Of a stretch of DNA of 64,000 bases, positions 52,552 through 60,344 are shown piece after piece. The position numbers and the translations under genes were made by a program. The DNA comes from Micromonospora mirobrigensis (GTDB taxonomy: Bacteria; Actinomycetota; Actinomycetes; Mycobacteriales; Micromonosporaceae): assembly GCF_900091555.1 (NCBI RefSeq), contig NZ_FMCX01000006.1, positions 155,116 through 219,115 on the forward strand, given 5' to 3'. The notes below the pieces were generated by a model. It was given only the letters and a program-made list of their open reading frames with translations. It searched no databases and was not told the DNA's origin. Numbering within the stretch: position 1 is the first letter of the stretch; every line of letters begins with the position of its first letter.

Positions 52552-53801
52552 GCGAACGCGCCGAGCGAAGCGAGGGCCGTGAGGGCATGCCCGGCCAGCC
52601 CGGCATGACCTGGGTTGACGGTGCGAACGGTTCGCCGTACGGCGTGACGAACCTGCCGTACGGGGTGTTCCGCCAGGGTGGTCGCGAGCCGCGGATCGGC
52701 GTACGGATCGGGGAATTCGTGCTCGACCTGGCCGGCGCCGAGTCGGCCGACCTGGTGCTGGCCGGCGGAGCCCTCGGCCGCCCCACCCTCAACGACTTCA
52801 TGGCGCTCGGCCGTCCGCAGTGGACGTCGGTACGGCAGCGGACCGTCGAACTGCTCACCGACGAGACGCACCGCCCGGCGGTGGAGCCCCTGCTGGTACC
52901 GCTGTCCCAGGTGGACATGGCGCTGCCGTTCGAGGTGGCCGACTACGTCGACTTCTACTCCTCGGAGCAGCACGCCTCCAACGTCGGGCAGATCTTCCGA
53001 CCCGGCCAGCCGCCGCTGCTGCCGAACTGGAAGCACGTGCCGATCGGCTACCACGGCCGGGCCGGCACCGTGGTTGTCTCCGGCACCCCCGTGGTCCGTC
53101 CCACCGGCCAGCGCGCCACCCCGCAGGGCCCGACCACCGGCCCGTCGGTACGCCTCGACATCGAGGCGGAGGTCGGCTTCGTGGTCGGCACGCCGAGCGC
53201 CCTCGGTGACCGGGTGGCCGTCGACGACTTCGCCGACCACGTCTTCGGGGTGGTGCTGGTCAACGACTGGTCCGCCCGGGACATCCAGGCCTGGGAGTAC
53301 CAGCCCCTCGGGCCGTTCCTCGGCAAGTCCTTCGCCACCTCGGTCTCGGCCTGGGTGACCCCGCTGGACGCGCTGGCCGACGCGTTCGTGCCCGCCCCGG
53401 ACCAGGACCCGCCGGTCCAGGAGTACCTGCACGACACCCCGCACCTCGGGCTGGACCTGCGGCTGGCCGTGGAGTGGAACGGCGAGCGGGTGGCCGAGCC
53501 CCCGTTCGCCGGGATGTACTGGACCCCCGCCCAGCAGCTCGCCCACCTGACCGTCAACGGCGCGTCGCTGCGCACCGGCGACCTCTTCGCCTCCGGCACC
53601 GTCTCCGGGTCGGACCGTGGTCAGGTCGGCTCGTTCCTGGAACTGACCTGGGGCGGCACCGAGCCGGTCAAGGTCGGCGGCGCGGAGCGTACGTTCCTGG
53701 AGGACGGCGACACGGTCGTCATCTCGGCCACCGCCCCCGGCCCGGACGGCACCACCATCGCCCTCGGCGAGGTGACCGGCACCATCCGCCCCGCCCGCTG
53801 A
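52548..53801 (+). CDS. fahA: Fumarylacetoacetase
   Basis: Hydrolyses fumarylacetoacetate to fumarate and acetoacetate. The 417-residue protein has the FAH N-terminal domain (NLPYGVFRQGGREPRIGVRIG) and the C-terminal catalytic fold: YVDFYSSEQHASNVGQIFRP, HVPIGYHGRAGTVV, DIEAEVGFVVG, VNDWSARDIQAWEYQPLGPF and GTVSGSDRGQVGSFLELTW. ATG 52548 overlaps the upstream stop (ATGA), but the first 20 residues (MSERAERSEGREGMPGQPGM) are unrelated to the family and resemble a repeat-derived start; ATG 52605 (MTWVDG) would give the normal N-terminus. Confidence 0.93.
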   Translation: MSERAERSEGREGMPGQPGMTWVDGANGSPYGVTNLPYGVFRQGGREPRIGVRIGEFVLDLAGAESADLVLAGGALGRPTLNDFMALGRPQWTSVRQRTVELLTDETHRPAVEPLLVPLSQVDMALPFEVADYVDFYSSEQHASNVGQIFRPGQPPLLPNWKHVPIGYHGRAGTVVVSGTPVVRPTGQRATPQGPTTGPSVRLDIEAEVGFVVGTPSALGDRVAVDDFADHVFGVVLVNDWSARDIQAWEYQPLGPFLGKSFATSVSAWVTPLDALADAFVPAPDQDPPVQEYLHDTPHLGLDLRLAVEWNGERVAEPPFAGMYWTPAQQLAHLTVNGASLRTGDLFASGTVSGSDRGQVGSFLELTWGGTEPVKVGGAERTFLEDGDTVVISATAPGPDGTTIALGEVTGTIRPAR

Positions 53802-53844
53802 GCCCTCGCCGCCCCGGCGTCGCCCGCCGATCCCCGGCCGCCCC

Positions 53845-53874
53845 GGCCCCGCCCGCCCGAGCGCGGACGGGGCC
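53845..53874. terminator. Possible terminator after fahA
   Basis: GGCCCCG (53845-53851) and CGGGGCC (53868-53874) with partly paired C/G-rich bases between them. Confidence 0.35.
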
Positions 53875-53891
53875 GGTCGCACAGCCGGTGC

Positions 53892-53943
53892 GATCGGAGA
53901 TCCACGTTGCCGCGTTGATCGTCCCGGAATTCCTTCTCCGATC
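53892..53943. repeat. 9-bp inverted repeat upstream of DUF397 gene
   Basis: GATCGGAGA (53892-53900) and its complement (53935-53943), the second arm running into the GGAGG ribosome-binding site; possible operator or translation-blocking hairpin. Confidence 0.4.
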
Positions 53944-53958
53944 CGGAGGTGACGGGCA

Positions 53959-54159
53959 ATGACAGATCTCGTGGGCGCCGTGTGGCGTACCAGCAGCCGC
54001 TCCAACGACCAGGGGCTCTGCGTGGAGGTCGCGGACAACCTGGTCGGCGTGGTCGGCGTACGCGACTCCAAGGACCCCGCCGGGCCGGCGCTCACGGTCA
54101 GCCCGCCGGGCTGGACGGCCTTCGTGCGCGCGCTGCGTGCGGGCCGGCTCCGACCCTGA
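53959..54159 (+). CDS. DUF397 domain protein
   Basis: A 66-residue protein of the actinobacterial DUF397 family: VWRTSSRSNDQGLCVEVADN, VGVRDSKDPAGPALTVSPPGW and TAFVRALRAGRL. Members normally sit beside an XRE-type regulator and behave as partner or antitoxin-like modules (BldB/WhiJ-type systems); here no such regulator is adjacent. GGAGG precedes ATG 53959. Confidence 0.88.
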   Translation: MTDLVGAVWRTSSRSNDQGLCVEVADNLVGVVGVRDSKDPAGPALTVSPPGWTAFVRALRAGRLRP

Positions 54160-54244
54160 ATTCGGGGCGCCTGCGGTGGAAATCCCGCCGTGGGCCCCCC
54201 ATTCCGCGCTCACCCGCCGTACGGTGGACGACACGGGAGGTGTC

Positions 54245-54727
54245 ATGTCCACGGTGGCGGTCACGGAGTTCATCGACGCGTCGACCGCCGACGTGTGGCG
54301 GCTCCTGACCGACCTGGCCGCCCGGCCCGGCTGGCTCTCCACCGCCGACCAGGTGGAGGCCCTCACCCCCGGCCCGTTCGGCCCCGGCACCAGCTGGCGG
54401 GAGTGCCGCGAACGCCCCGACGGCGAGCTGCTCGTCGAGGAGTTCCTGGTGGTGGAGGCCGTCCCCCCACACCGGCTGGTGCTCAGCTCCGCCGGCGTCG
54501 GGGTGAACTACCGGATCACCTGGACACTGCGCACCGTGGAACGCCGCCGGCAGGCCCGCACGGCGGTCACCGTCGAGCAGGAGGCCGAGGTCACCGCCGC
54601 GTACGTCCGGTGGGTCACCTTCCTGCTCGGTGGGCTCGCCGCCCGCGCGGTGGAGAGCGCCCTGCGCCGTGACCTGGCCGACCTGGCCCGGGCGCTGCCC
54701 TCCACCGGCGCGCCCGCCGCCGCCTGA
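54245..54727 (+). CDS. SRPBCC (START-like) family protein
   Basis: A 160-residue helix-grip protein: VTEFIDASTADVWRLLTDLAARPGW, then a beta sheet with PFGPGTSWRECRER, LVEEFLVVEAVPPHRLVLSS, RITWTLRTVERRRQA and a long C-terminal helix (VRWVTFLLGGLAARAVESALRRDLADLA). The fold binds hydrophobic ligands; the ligand cannot be read. ATG 54245 has GGGAGG upstream. Confidence 0.8.
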   Translation: MSTVAVTEFIDASTADVWRLLTDLAARPGWLSTADQVEALTPGPFGPGTSWRECRERPDGELLVEEFLVVEAVPPHRLVLSSAGVGVNYRITWTLRTVERRRQARTAVTVEQEAEVTAAYVRWVTFLLGGLAARAVESALRRDLADLARALPSTGAPAAA

Positions 54728-54813
54728 CCGGCCCCGCACCGGCCCGGTCCGGTCCGCGGGTTGGCCGGGGATCGACCCGGCCGGCTGGGTAGGGTGCCGG
54801 GCGGAGGTGGGGC

Positions 54814-56064
54814 ATGAGCGTGGTCGGGAGTCGCCGGCGGGTGGTGGTCGGCGCGGTGGCGCTGCTCGCCCTCGTGGCGTCCGCGCTCATCGGCTACCGG
54901 GTGCTCGCCCCCGCCGAGGTGGTCACCGTGGCCCGGACCGGCTGGCCGGCCCCCGCCACACCCCCGGTCGGGGTGCTCGGCCGGCTTCCGGCGGCCCCGC
55001 TGATCGTCGAGGGCCGGGTCCGGGTGTACGCGGCGGACCGTCAGGTCTACGCCGACCAGCCCGCCGACGCCCCCAACCGGGTCACCCCCTTCTGGTCCTA
55101 CCGCCGCTGGCCGGCCCGACTCGACGGGGTGCTGGCCGAGGGGACCACGGTGGTCAGCCGCTGGTCCGACGGGCAGCTGGTGGCGCTGGACGCGCGTACC
55201 GGGCGGGTGGCCTGGCGCGCGGAGGGGCCGAGACCCCGCGCGGGTCAGGCCGCCCGGCGGACCGGGGCGGCCACCGTCTGGGACCCGCAGGGCGTCTGGG
55301 TGGCCCGTGGCGCCGACGGCCGCGCGGCGCTGGCCGTCTCCGGCGAGGGCCGGCTGACCGGGTACGCCCTGGGCGACGGCCGCCGGCTCTGGCAGGTCGA
55401 CGGTGGCCGGGGCTGCCGCACCGACCTCGGCACGACGGCGACCCGGGTGATGTCGGTGGACGTCTGCGCCGGTTCGCCGGTGGTCGAGTTCCGCGACGCG
55501 GGCACCGGCGCGGTGGCCCTGCGCTGGCGGCCACCGGGCGCCTCGGTCGGGGTGACCGTCACCCCGCTCGGCTGTCTCACCCCCCGCTCGCGGTGCCGGG
55601 GGCTGCGCACCACCGGCCCCGGCGACGCGTCCGGGCGGGGTTGGCTGGTCGGCGCCGGTGAGCCGGTCCCCGCGCCCGCGCTGGACGCCGAGGGCACCCT
55701 CCTCGCCGGTGAGCTGGCGGTCGGGCCGAAGGGGCCGGTGCTGACCGGCTGGGAGCCGCGTACCGGCAAGGAACGCTGGCGCCGGGGCGACCTGGGGCCG
55801 GTGCGGATCCTCGCCGTCGAGCCGGGCCGGCTGCACGTGCTGACCGAGGACCGGGACGTGGTCACCCTGGACCCGGTGACCGGCGCCCAGCGGTCCCGCT
55901 TCCCGTTCACCCTGGGCCGGGACGGGCTCGCCTTCCGACCGGGCATGGCGTACGCCGTGGACGGCTATCTCGCGGTGGAGCGACTCCGCGAGGACGCCAC
56001 CCCGGACGACGACGACCAGGGCTGGTTCCTCCAGGCCGAGCCGGTGCTGCTGGCTGCCAGCTGA
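54814..56064 (+). CDS. Membrane-anchored PQQ-like beta-propeller protein
   Basis: A 416-residue protein with one N-terminal helix (VVVGAVALLALVASALIGY, about residues 10-28) and about six extracytoplasmic propeller blades, each with the D-x-x-T-G-x-x-x-W type turn (LDARTGRVAWRAEG, YALGDGRRLWQVDGG, WEPRTGKERWRRGD, LDPVTGAQRSRFPF). No PQQ-ligating residues are obvious, so a binding or scaffold role is likelier than an enzyme. A related gene starts at 63458. ATG 54814 has GGAGG upstream. Confidence 0.8.
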   Translation: MSVVGSRRRVVVGAVALLALVASALIGYRVLAPAEVVTVARTGWPAPATPPVGVLGRLPAAPLIVEGRVRVYAADRQVYADQPADAPNRVTPFWSYRRWPARLDGVLAEGTTVVSRWSDGQLVALDARTGRVAWRAEGPRPRAGQAARRTGAATVWDPQGVWVARGADGRAALAVSGEGRLTGYALGDGRRLWQVDGGRGCRTDLGTTATRVMSVDVCAGSPVVEFRDAGTGAVALRWRPPGASVGVTVTPLGCLTPRSRCRGLRTTGPGDASGRGWLVGAGEPVPAPALDAEGTLLAGELAVGPKGPVLTGWEPRTGKERWRRGDLGPVRILAVEPGRLHVLTEDRDVVTLDPVTGAQRSRFPFTLGRDGLAFRPGMAYAVDGYLAVERLREDATPDDDDQGWFLQAEPVLLAAS

Positions 56065-56159
56065 CCGCCCCGAACCGGTCCCAGGGGATGAACCGTCCAC
56101 CGGGGCTGTCCGGAAAAGGTACTTTTCTCGGGATCGGGGTTTCCAGGAGAGGGGTCATC

Positions 56160-56582
56160 ATGGCCGGAACGGCCGGTAGGTCGGGGCTCGTCGGGGGCGT
56201 GCTCGCCGCTGCCGCCGGCCTCGCGCTCGCGGTGTCGCCGATGTTCGTCCCGACTGTCGCGCGGCCCGACGCGGCAGCCGCCGCGCTGGCGGCGCCGTCG
56301 GCGGGAACCGACATCGCGTTCGAGGTGCTCCCGGCCTCGCCGACCGCCTCGCCGACCGCCTCGCCGACCGCCTCGCCGACCGCCTCGCCGACCGCCTCGC
56401 CGACCGCCTCGCCCACCAGATCGCCGACGGCGCGACCGACGAAGCCGACGCCGTGGCCGACGCACAGCCGCCTGCCGGTGACCGGTGGCGGCGGCGGGTC
56501 GGTGCGGTGGCTCGCCGGACTGGGGGTGGTGCTCCTGCTCGCCGGCGGGCTGATGGTGGCGCGGCGGTCCCGGCCGAGCTGA
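56160..56582 (+). CDS. Small LPxTG-type surface protein with ASPT repeats (CscD-like)
   Basis: A 140-residue exported protein: N-terminal signal segment (GLVGGVLAAAAGLALAVSPMF), a short extracellular part, seven tandem ASPT repeats and Pro/Thr-rich spacer, then a sortase signal RLPVTGGGG, a hydrophobic helix (LAGLGVVLLLAGGLMV) and basic tail ARRSRPS. It is likely covalently attached to peptidoglycan. With the next three genes it reproduces the composition of csc/WxL surface loci, where CscD is a small LPxTG protein. ATG 56160 has a GGAGAGGGG site. Confidence 0.75.
   Translation: MAGTAGRSGLVGGVLAAAAGLALAVSPMFVPTVARPDAAAAALAAPSAGTDIAFEVLPASPTASPTASPTASPTASPTASPTASPTRSPTARPTKPTPWPTHSRLPVTGGGGGSVRWLAGLGVVLLLAGGLMVARRSRPS
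56334..56417 (+). repeat. Seven tandem 12-bp coding repeats (ASPT)
   Basis: GCCTCGCCGACC repeated seven times in frame, last copy with one change. Identity at DNA level predicts length variation of the surface stalk. Confidence 0.92.
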
Positions 56583-56667
56583 CACCCGCGCGGCGGGAGC
56601 GGAGCGGTCCGCCCGGAGTGGGAACGGCTCAGCTGGTGGAGAACCGACAATAAGGATAATCAGAACT

Positions 56668-56673
56668 TATAGT
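56668..56673 (+). promoter_or_regulatory. Leaderless promoter of the WxL-like pair
   Basis: TATAGT, a near-consensus -10, followed by six bases and ATG 56680, within an AT-rich patch (56648-56685) that stands out from the genome background. Confidence 0.6.
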
Positions 56674-56679
56674 CATAAG

Positions 56680-57486
56680 ATGCTCATGCTAGCCGCCGTT
56701 CTCACCCCCTTGCTGGGTGCGAGCCTCTTCGCTCCGACTCCGGTGCCGACGACACCCTTCGTGCCACCGGCCCCCACCAGTTCTCCTGCGCCCGTCCCCG
56801 GTGGGCGGCTCCCGTCGACCATCGGGCCCGGCGTCTCCGGCGGCCCGACACGGGGTGGCCCCTCCTCGTCGCCGTCCCCGTCTCCGGTGTCGCCGTCGCC
56901 GTCTCCGGTGTCGCCGTCCCCGTCTCCGGTGTCGCCGCCCCCGTCTCCGGTGTCGCCGTCGCCGGAGCGTGGCCGAGCGTCCGGCGCCGCGCCGGCCCCG
57001 GACCCGAGCGGCCCGGGCAACGGTGGCGACCTGTTGCCGGACGCGCCACTGGCAGCTGGGCTGGACATCACGGTTGCCCCGGCCGCCAGCCTGGGGGCGG
57101 GCTTTCCGGGTGGTGTGCTGACGGGCTCTCTGGGCACCGTCGAGGTGACCGACTTCCGGGGTCCGCTGAACCCGAACACGTGGGTCGCCACCGTCACCTC
57201 GACCTCTTTCGTGACCGGAGCGGGTGGCCTCAACCGGACGGTCCCGAACTCGCTGGTGTCGTACTGGTCGGGGCCGGTCGTCAAGAGCACCGGCGGTGGA
57301 ACCCTGGTCCCCGGTCAGCTCACCGCCGCCCAGGCGGTCGCCCTCAACGTGAGCCGAACCGCCTTCCGCAAGACGGGCGGCAACGGCAACAACACGGTCA
57401 GCTGGCGACCCACTCTGCGGATCAACCTGCCGACCGGCCTGGTCGCCGGGACCTACACGGGCACCGTCACCCATTCCGTCGCCTAA
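56680..57486 (+). CDS. Secreted WxL-like surface protein with Pro/Ser stalk
   Basis: A 268-residue exported protein. After a short signal segment (MLMLAAVLTPLLGASLFAP) comes about 100 residues of Pro/Ser/Thr-rich stalk with PSPSPVS repeats, then a beta-rich domain (about 128-268) with LDITVAPAASLGAGFPGGV, NTWVATVTSTSF, SYWSGPVV, VPGQLTAAQAVALN and a terminal AGTYTGTVTHSVA. It is paralogous to the next gene along this domain. The Trp-bearing strand and the AGxYxGTxT ending resemble WxL domains, which bind peptidoglycan non-covalently, though the second Trp is His here. Confidence 0.65.
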   Translation: MLMLAAVLTPLLGASLFAPTPVPTTPFVPPAPTSSPAPVPGGRLPSTIGPGVSGGPTRGGPSSSPSPSPVSPSPSPVSPSPSPVSPPPSPVSPSPERGRASGAAPAPDPSGPGNGGDLLPDAPLAAGLDITVAPAASLGAGFPGGVLTGSLGTVEVTDFRGPLNPNTWVATVTSTSFVTGAGGLNRTVPNSLVSYWSGPVVKSTGGGTLVPGQLTAAQAVALNVSRTAFRKTGGNGNNTVSWRPTLRINLPTGLVAGTYTGTVTHSVA

Positions 57487-57532
57487 TGAGTGATATGCCA
57501 GAAAAGGGTCTTTTGCAGACCTTTATGGCTTC

Positions 57533-57538
57533 TAGCGT
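57533..57538 (+). promoter_or_regulatory. Leaderless -10 element of second WxL-like gene
   Basis: TAGCGT followed by seven bases and ATG 57546, in a short AT-rich gap. Confidence 0.5.
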
Positions 57539-57545
57539 CGCTTTC

Positions 57546-58088
57546 ATGCGGAAAACACTTGTCATCCTGACCGCGTCGGCAGCCTCCGTGCTGGCCCTCG
57601 CCGCCCCGGCCGTGGCCGCGCCCACCGACGACACCGTCGTCACCTTCACGATCGGCACCGCGAACCTGGACATCACCGCTCCGCCAGCGGTCAACCTGGG
57701 CTCGGCGTTCGCCGGCCAAACCCTGACCGGCCAGATCGGTCCGGTGACCGTCAATGACCAGCGGGCGGCGCTTTCGGCCACCTGGACGGCCACGGTCACC
57801 AGCACCGCCTTCACCACCGGCGGTGCTGGCCCGGCCGAGACCATCATCCCCGGCCTGGTGGACTACTGGTCCGGTCCGGCGACCGCCACCACCGGCACCG
57901 GCACCTTCGTGCCCGGCCAGCTCACCTCCGCCCAGGCGGTGCCGTTGAACCTTCCCCGCACCGCCTTCTCCAAGACGAGCGGCAGCGGCAACAACACGGC
58001 GACCTGGAACCCGACGATCGACATCCAGATCCCGGACGCCGCCGTCGCCGGTACCTACGAGGGAGTGATCACCCATTCGGTGGCATGA
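57546..58088 (+). CDS. Secreted WxL-like surface protein
   Basis: A 180-residue protein with a classical signal peptide (MRKTLVILTASAASVLALAA then AVAAPT) and one WxL-like domain: LDITAPPAVNLGSAFAGQTL, ATWTATVTSTAFTTGG, VDYWSGPAT, FVPGQLTSAQAVPLN, NNTATWNPTIDIQIPD and the ending AGTYEGVITHSVA. It lacks the Pro/Ser stalk of its paralogue upstream. Its stop overlaps ATG 58085 (ATGA), expected to be the next start, although that ATG is out of frame with the next long frame. Confidence 0.65.
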   Translation: MRKTLVILTASAASVLALAAPAVAAPTDDTVVTFTIGTANLDITAPPAVNLGSAFAGQTLTGQIGPVTVNDQRAALSATWTATVTSTAFTTGGAGPAETIIPGLVDYWSGPATATTGTGTFVPGQLTSAQAVPLNLPRTAFSKTSGSGNNTATWNPTIDIQIPDAAVAGTYEGVITHSVA

Positions 58089-58113
58089 ACGAGTCGGCGT
58101 CCTCGCCCTGGCC

Positions 58114-59190
58114 GTGACCGCTCTGGTCACGGTCGGGGCGACCGCGCTGGTGACACCGCACGCGTCGGCCGCCCCGGCACCCGACCCATCGGTCGCCGAC
58201 CAGCCGCCACCAGGCGGGGAAGGCAGTCCGGACGGGGAGGAACGCGCCTCACCCGACCCCACCGCCGGCCCGGACGCCGGGCCGGCCACCTCGGTCGGCA
58301 TCCGCCTCCTGGACGCCCCGGTCGCGCGTCGTGACGACAGCCGGGCGCGCCGGTACATCGTCGACCATGTGCATCCCGGTACGACGATCAAGCGGCGGAT
58401 CATCGTGCAGAACACGTCCGAGGTACGTCGTCCGGTGGCCGTCTACGCCGCCGCCGCCGACGTCACCAAGGAGGGCTTCATCCTCGCTCCGGACCGGACC
58501 GAGAACGAGCTGAGCAGTTGGATCCACGTCGACCACGGGGCACTGCGGCTCGACGCCGACGAGGAGGCCGAACTGCTGGTGACGATCGCCGTGCCGGCGA
58601 AGGCCGAACAGCGCGAGCGGTACGCGGTGATCTGGGCCGAGGTCTCCGGCGACGCTGGCCGGACGGTCCGCAACGTCGGCCGGGTCGGCATCCGGGTCTA
58701 CCTCTCCGTCGGCCCCGGCGGCGAACCGGTCTCCGGTTTCGAGATCGGCCCGCTGACCGGATCGAGGAACCCGGACGGCACGCCCGTCGTCACCGCCGAC
58801 GTGCGCAACACCGGCAAGCGGGCGCTGGATCTCGCCGGCGAGCTGCGGCTGCACGACGGTCCCGGCGGGCTCTCGATCGGGCCCGTCCGGTCCGAGGCGC
58901 AGACCCTCGCCCTGGGCGGCACCGCCACGATCCGGGTCGTCCTGGATCGTCGCGTCCCAGACGGGCCGTGGACCGGAAAGCTCGACCTGGCCAGCGGCTG
59001 GACCAAGCGCGGCGCCAGCGGACGGCTGACCTTCGGCGCCGTCCCCGCCGCGCCCGCCGCGGTCGGCGACGCCGGTGACCGGTCCGGTCGCCTCCTCATC
59101 GGGAGTCTGGTCGGCTCGGGACTGGTGCTGGTGCTCATCGTCCTCTACGGGTATCGGAAACGGCTGCGGAATCCGGTGCCAGCCACCTGA
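58114..59190 (+). CDS. DUF916/WxLIP-like membrane-anchored surface protein (CscA-like)
   Basis: The 358-residue frame encodes a signal-like start, an extracytoplasmic domain (about 75-185: HPGTTIKRRIIVQNTSEV, SSWIHVDHGALRLDADEEAELLVTIAVP, RYAVIWAEVSG) that fits the WxL-interacting-protein family DUF916, a second beta-sandwich (VVTADVRNTGKRALDLAGEL), and a C-terminal helix plus basic tail (LIGSLVGSGLVLVLIVLYGYRKRLR). GTG 58114 is the only start in frame and leaves the signal peptide without a basic end; codons before it (RVGVLALAV) look like the missing part. A frameshift near 58088 is suspected. Confidence 0.7.
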   Translation: MTALVTVGATALVTPHASAAPAPDPSVADQPPPGGEGSPDGEERASPDPTAGPDAGPATSVGIRLLDAPVARRDDSRARRYIVDHVHPGTTIKRRIIVQNTSEVRRPVAVYAAAADVTKEGFILAPDRTENELSSWIHVDHGALRLDADEEAELLVTIAVPAKAEQRERYAVIWAEVSGDAGRTVRNVGRVGIRVYLSVGPGGEPVSGFEIGPLTGSRNPDGTPVVTADVRNTGKRALDLAGELRLHDGPGGLSIGPVRSEAQTLALGGTATIRVVLDRRVPDGPWTGKLDLASGWTKRGASGRLTFGAVPAAPAAVGDAGDRSGRLLIGSLVGSGLVLVLIVLYGYRKRLRNPVPAT

Positions 59191-59240
59191 CGCCACCCGG
59201 CGGGGCCGGGTCCGGGATCGGCCCGGACCCGACCTCACAG

Positions 59241-60344
59241 TCAGGCCAGCGCGGACTCCGCGGCGGCCAGGAAGGCGTCGTTCTCCTCCGGGGTGCCGAT
59301 GGTGACCCGGACGCCGTCGCCCGGGAACGGCCGGACGATCACGCCGCGCGCCTCGCACGCCCTGCCGAACTCCACCGCCCGGTCGCCCAGCGGCAGCCAG
59401 ACGAAGTTGGCCTGGCTGGGCGGCACGTCGGGGACCAGCTTGCGCAGCGCCTCGGCGACCCGCTCCCGCTCGGCGACGACCAGCGCGCAGCGCCGCTGGA
59501 CCTCGTCGGCCTGGGCGAGCGCCGCCAGCGCGCCGGCCTGCGCCGCCATGCTGGTGGAGAAGGGGGTGACCACCTTGCGGACCGCCCCGGCCACCTCGGG
59601 CGCGGCGACCAGCCAACCGATCCGCAGGCCGGCCAGGCCCCACGCCTTGGACAGGGTGCGCAGCACGGCCACGTTCGGGCGGTCCAGGTAGGTCAGCCCG
59701 TCCGGCACGTCGGGGTCGGTGACGAACTCCCGGTACGCCTCGTCGATGACCACCAGCACGTCGTCCGGCACCGCGTCGAGGAACCGGTCCAGTTCCGCCC
59801 TGCGGACCGCCGTGCCGGTCGGGTTGTTCGGGTTGCAGACCAGGATCATCCGGGTCCGGTCGGTCACCGCCGCGGCCATGGCCGCCAGGTCGTGCCCGTG
59901 CCCGGCGTCGTTGGGCACCCGCACGCTGGTCGCGCCGCTGGTCGCCGCGATGATCGGGTACGCCTCGAACGACCGCCACGAGTAGAGCAGCTCGTCGCCG
60001 GGGAGGCAGGTGGCCCGGACCAGGTGCTCGGCCAGCGCCACCGAACCGCAGCCGGTGGCGATCCGGTCGGCGGCCACGCCGTAACGCTCGGCGAGGGCCT
60101 GACGCAGCGCCACCACGCCCATGTCCGGGTAGCGGTGCGAGCCGGCGACCGCCTCGGCGACCGCCTCCACCACGCCCGGCAGCGGGCCGTACGGCACCTC
60201 GTTGCTGGCCAGCTTGATCGCCTCCGGCAGGCCCAGCTCGCGGGCCAGGTCGGCGGGGCTGCGCCCGGGCACGTAGTTGGGCAGCGCGTCGAGGTCGGCG
60301 CGGGTCAGCCGCAGCGACGGCTGCTGGCTTCCGGTGTCGGTCAT
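59241..60344 (-). CDS. Aromatic/histidinol-phosphate aminotransferase (HisC/Pat family)
   Basis: A 367-residue PLP enzyme of aminotransferase fold I. Visible motifs are IKLASNEVPYGPLPGV, TGCGSVALAEHL, ILVCNPNNPTGTAV, VVIDEAYREFV, the Schiff-base Lys in RTLSKAWGLAGLRIGW and VRPFPGDGVRVTIGTPEEN. HisC-like enzymes outside his operons often act on aromatic amino acids; near hppD, hmgA and fahA it may convert tyrosine to 4-hydroxyphenylpyruvate. It overlaps the RDD gene stop (ATGA). Confidence 0.9.
   Translation of the reverse strand: MTDTGSQQPSLRLTRADLDALPNYVPGRSPADLARELGLPEAIKLASNEVPYGPLPGVVEAVAEAVAGSHRYPDMGVVALRQALAERYGVAADRIATGCGSVALAEHLVRATCLPGDELLYSWRSFEAYPIIAATSGATSVRVPNDAGHGHDLAAMAAAVTDRTRMILVCNPNNPTGTAVRRAELDRFLDAVPDDVLVVIDEAYREFVTDPDVPDGLTYLDRPNVAVLRTLSKAWGLAGLRIGWLVAAPEVAGAVRKVVTPFSTSMAAQAGALAALAQADEVQRRCALVVAERERVAEALRKLVPDVPPSQANFVWLPLGDRAVEFGRACEARGVIVRPFPGDGVRVTIGTPEENDAFLAAAESALA

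Noticed and set aside
53959..54159. Toxin-antitoxin pair formed by the DUF397 and SRPBCC genes
   Set aside because: The SRPBCC protein is not a known partner class and the genes are not overlapping; no toxin motif is present.
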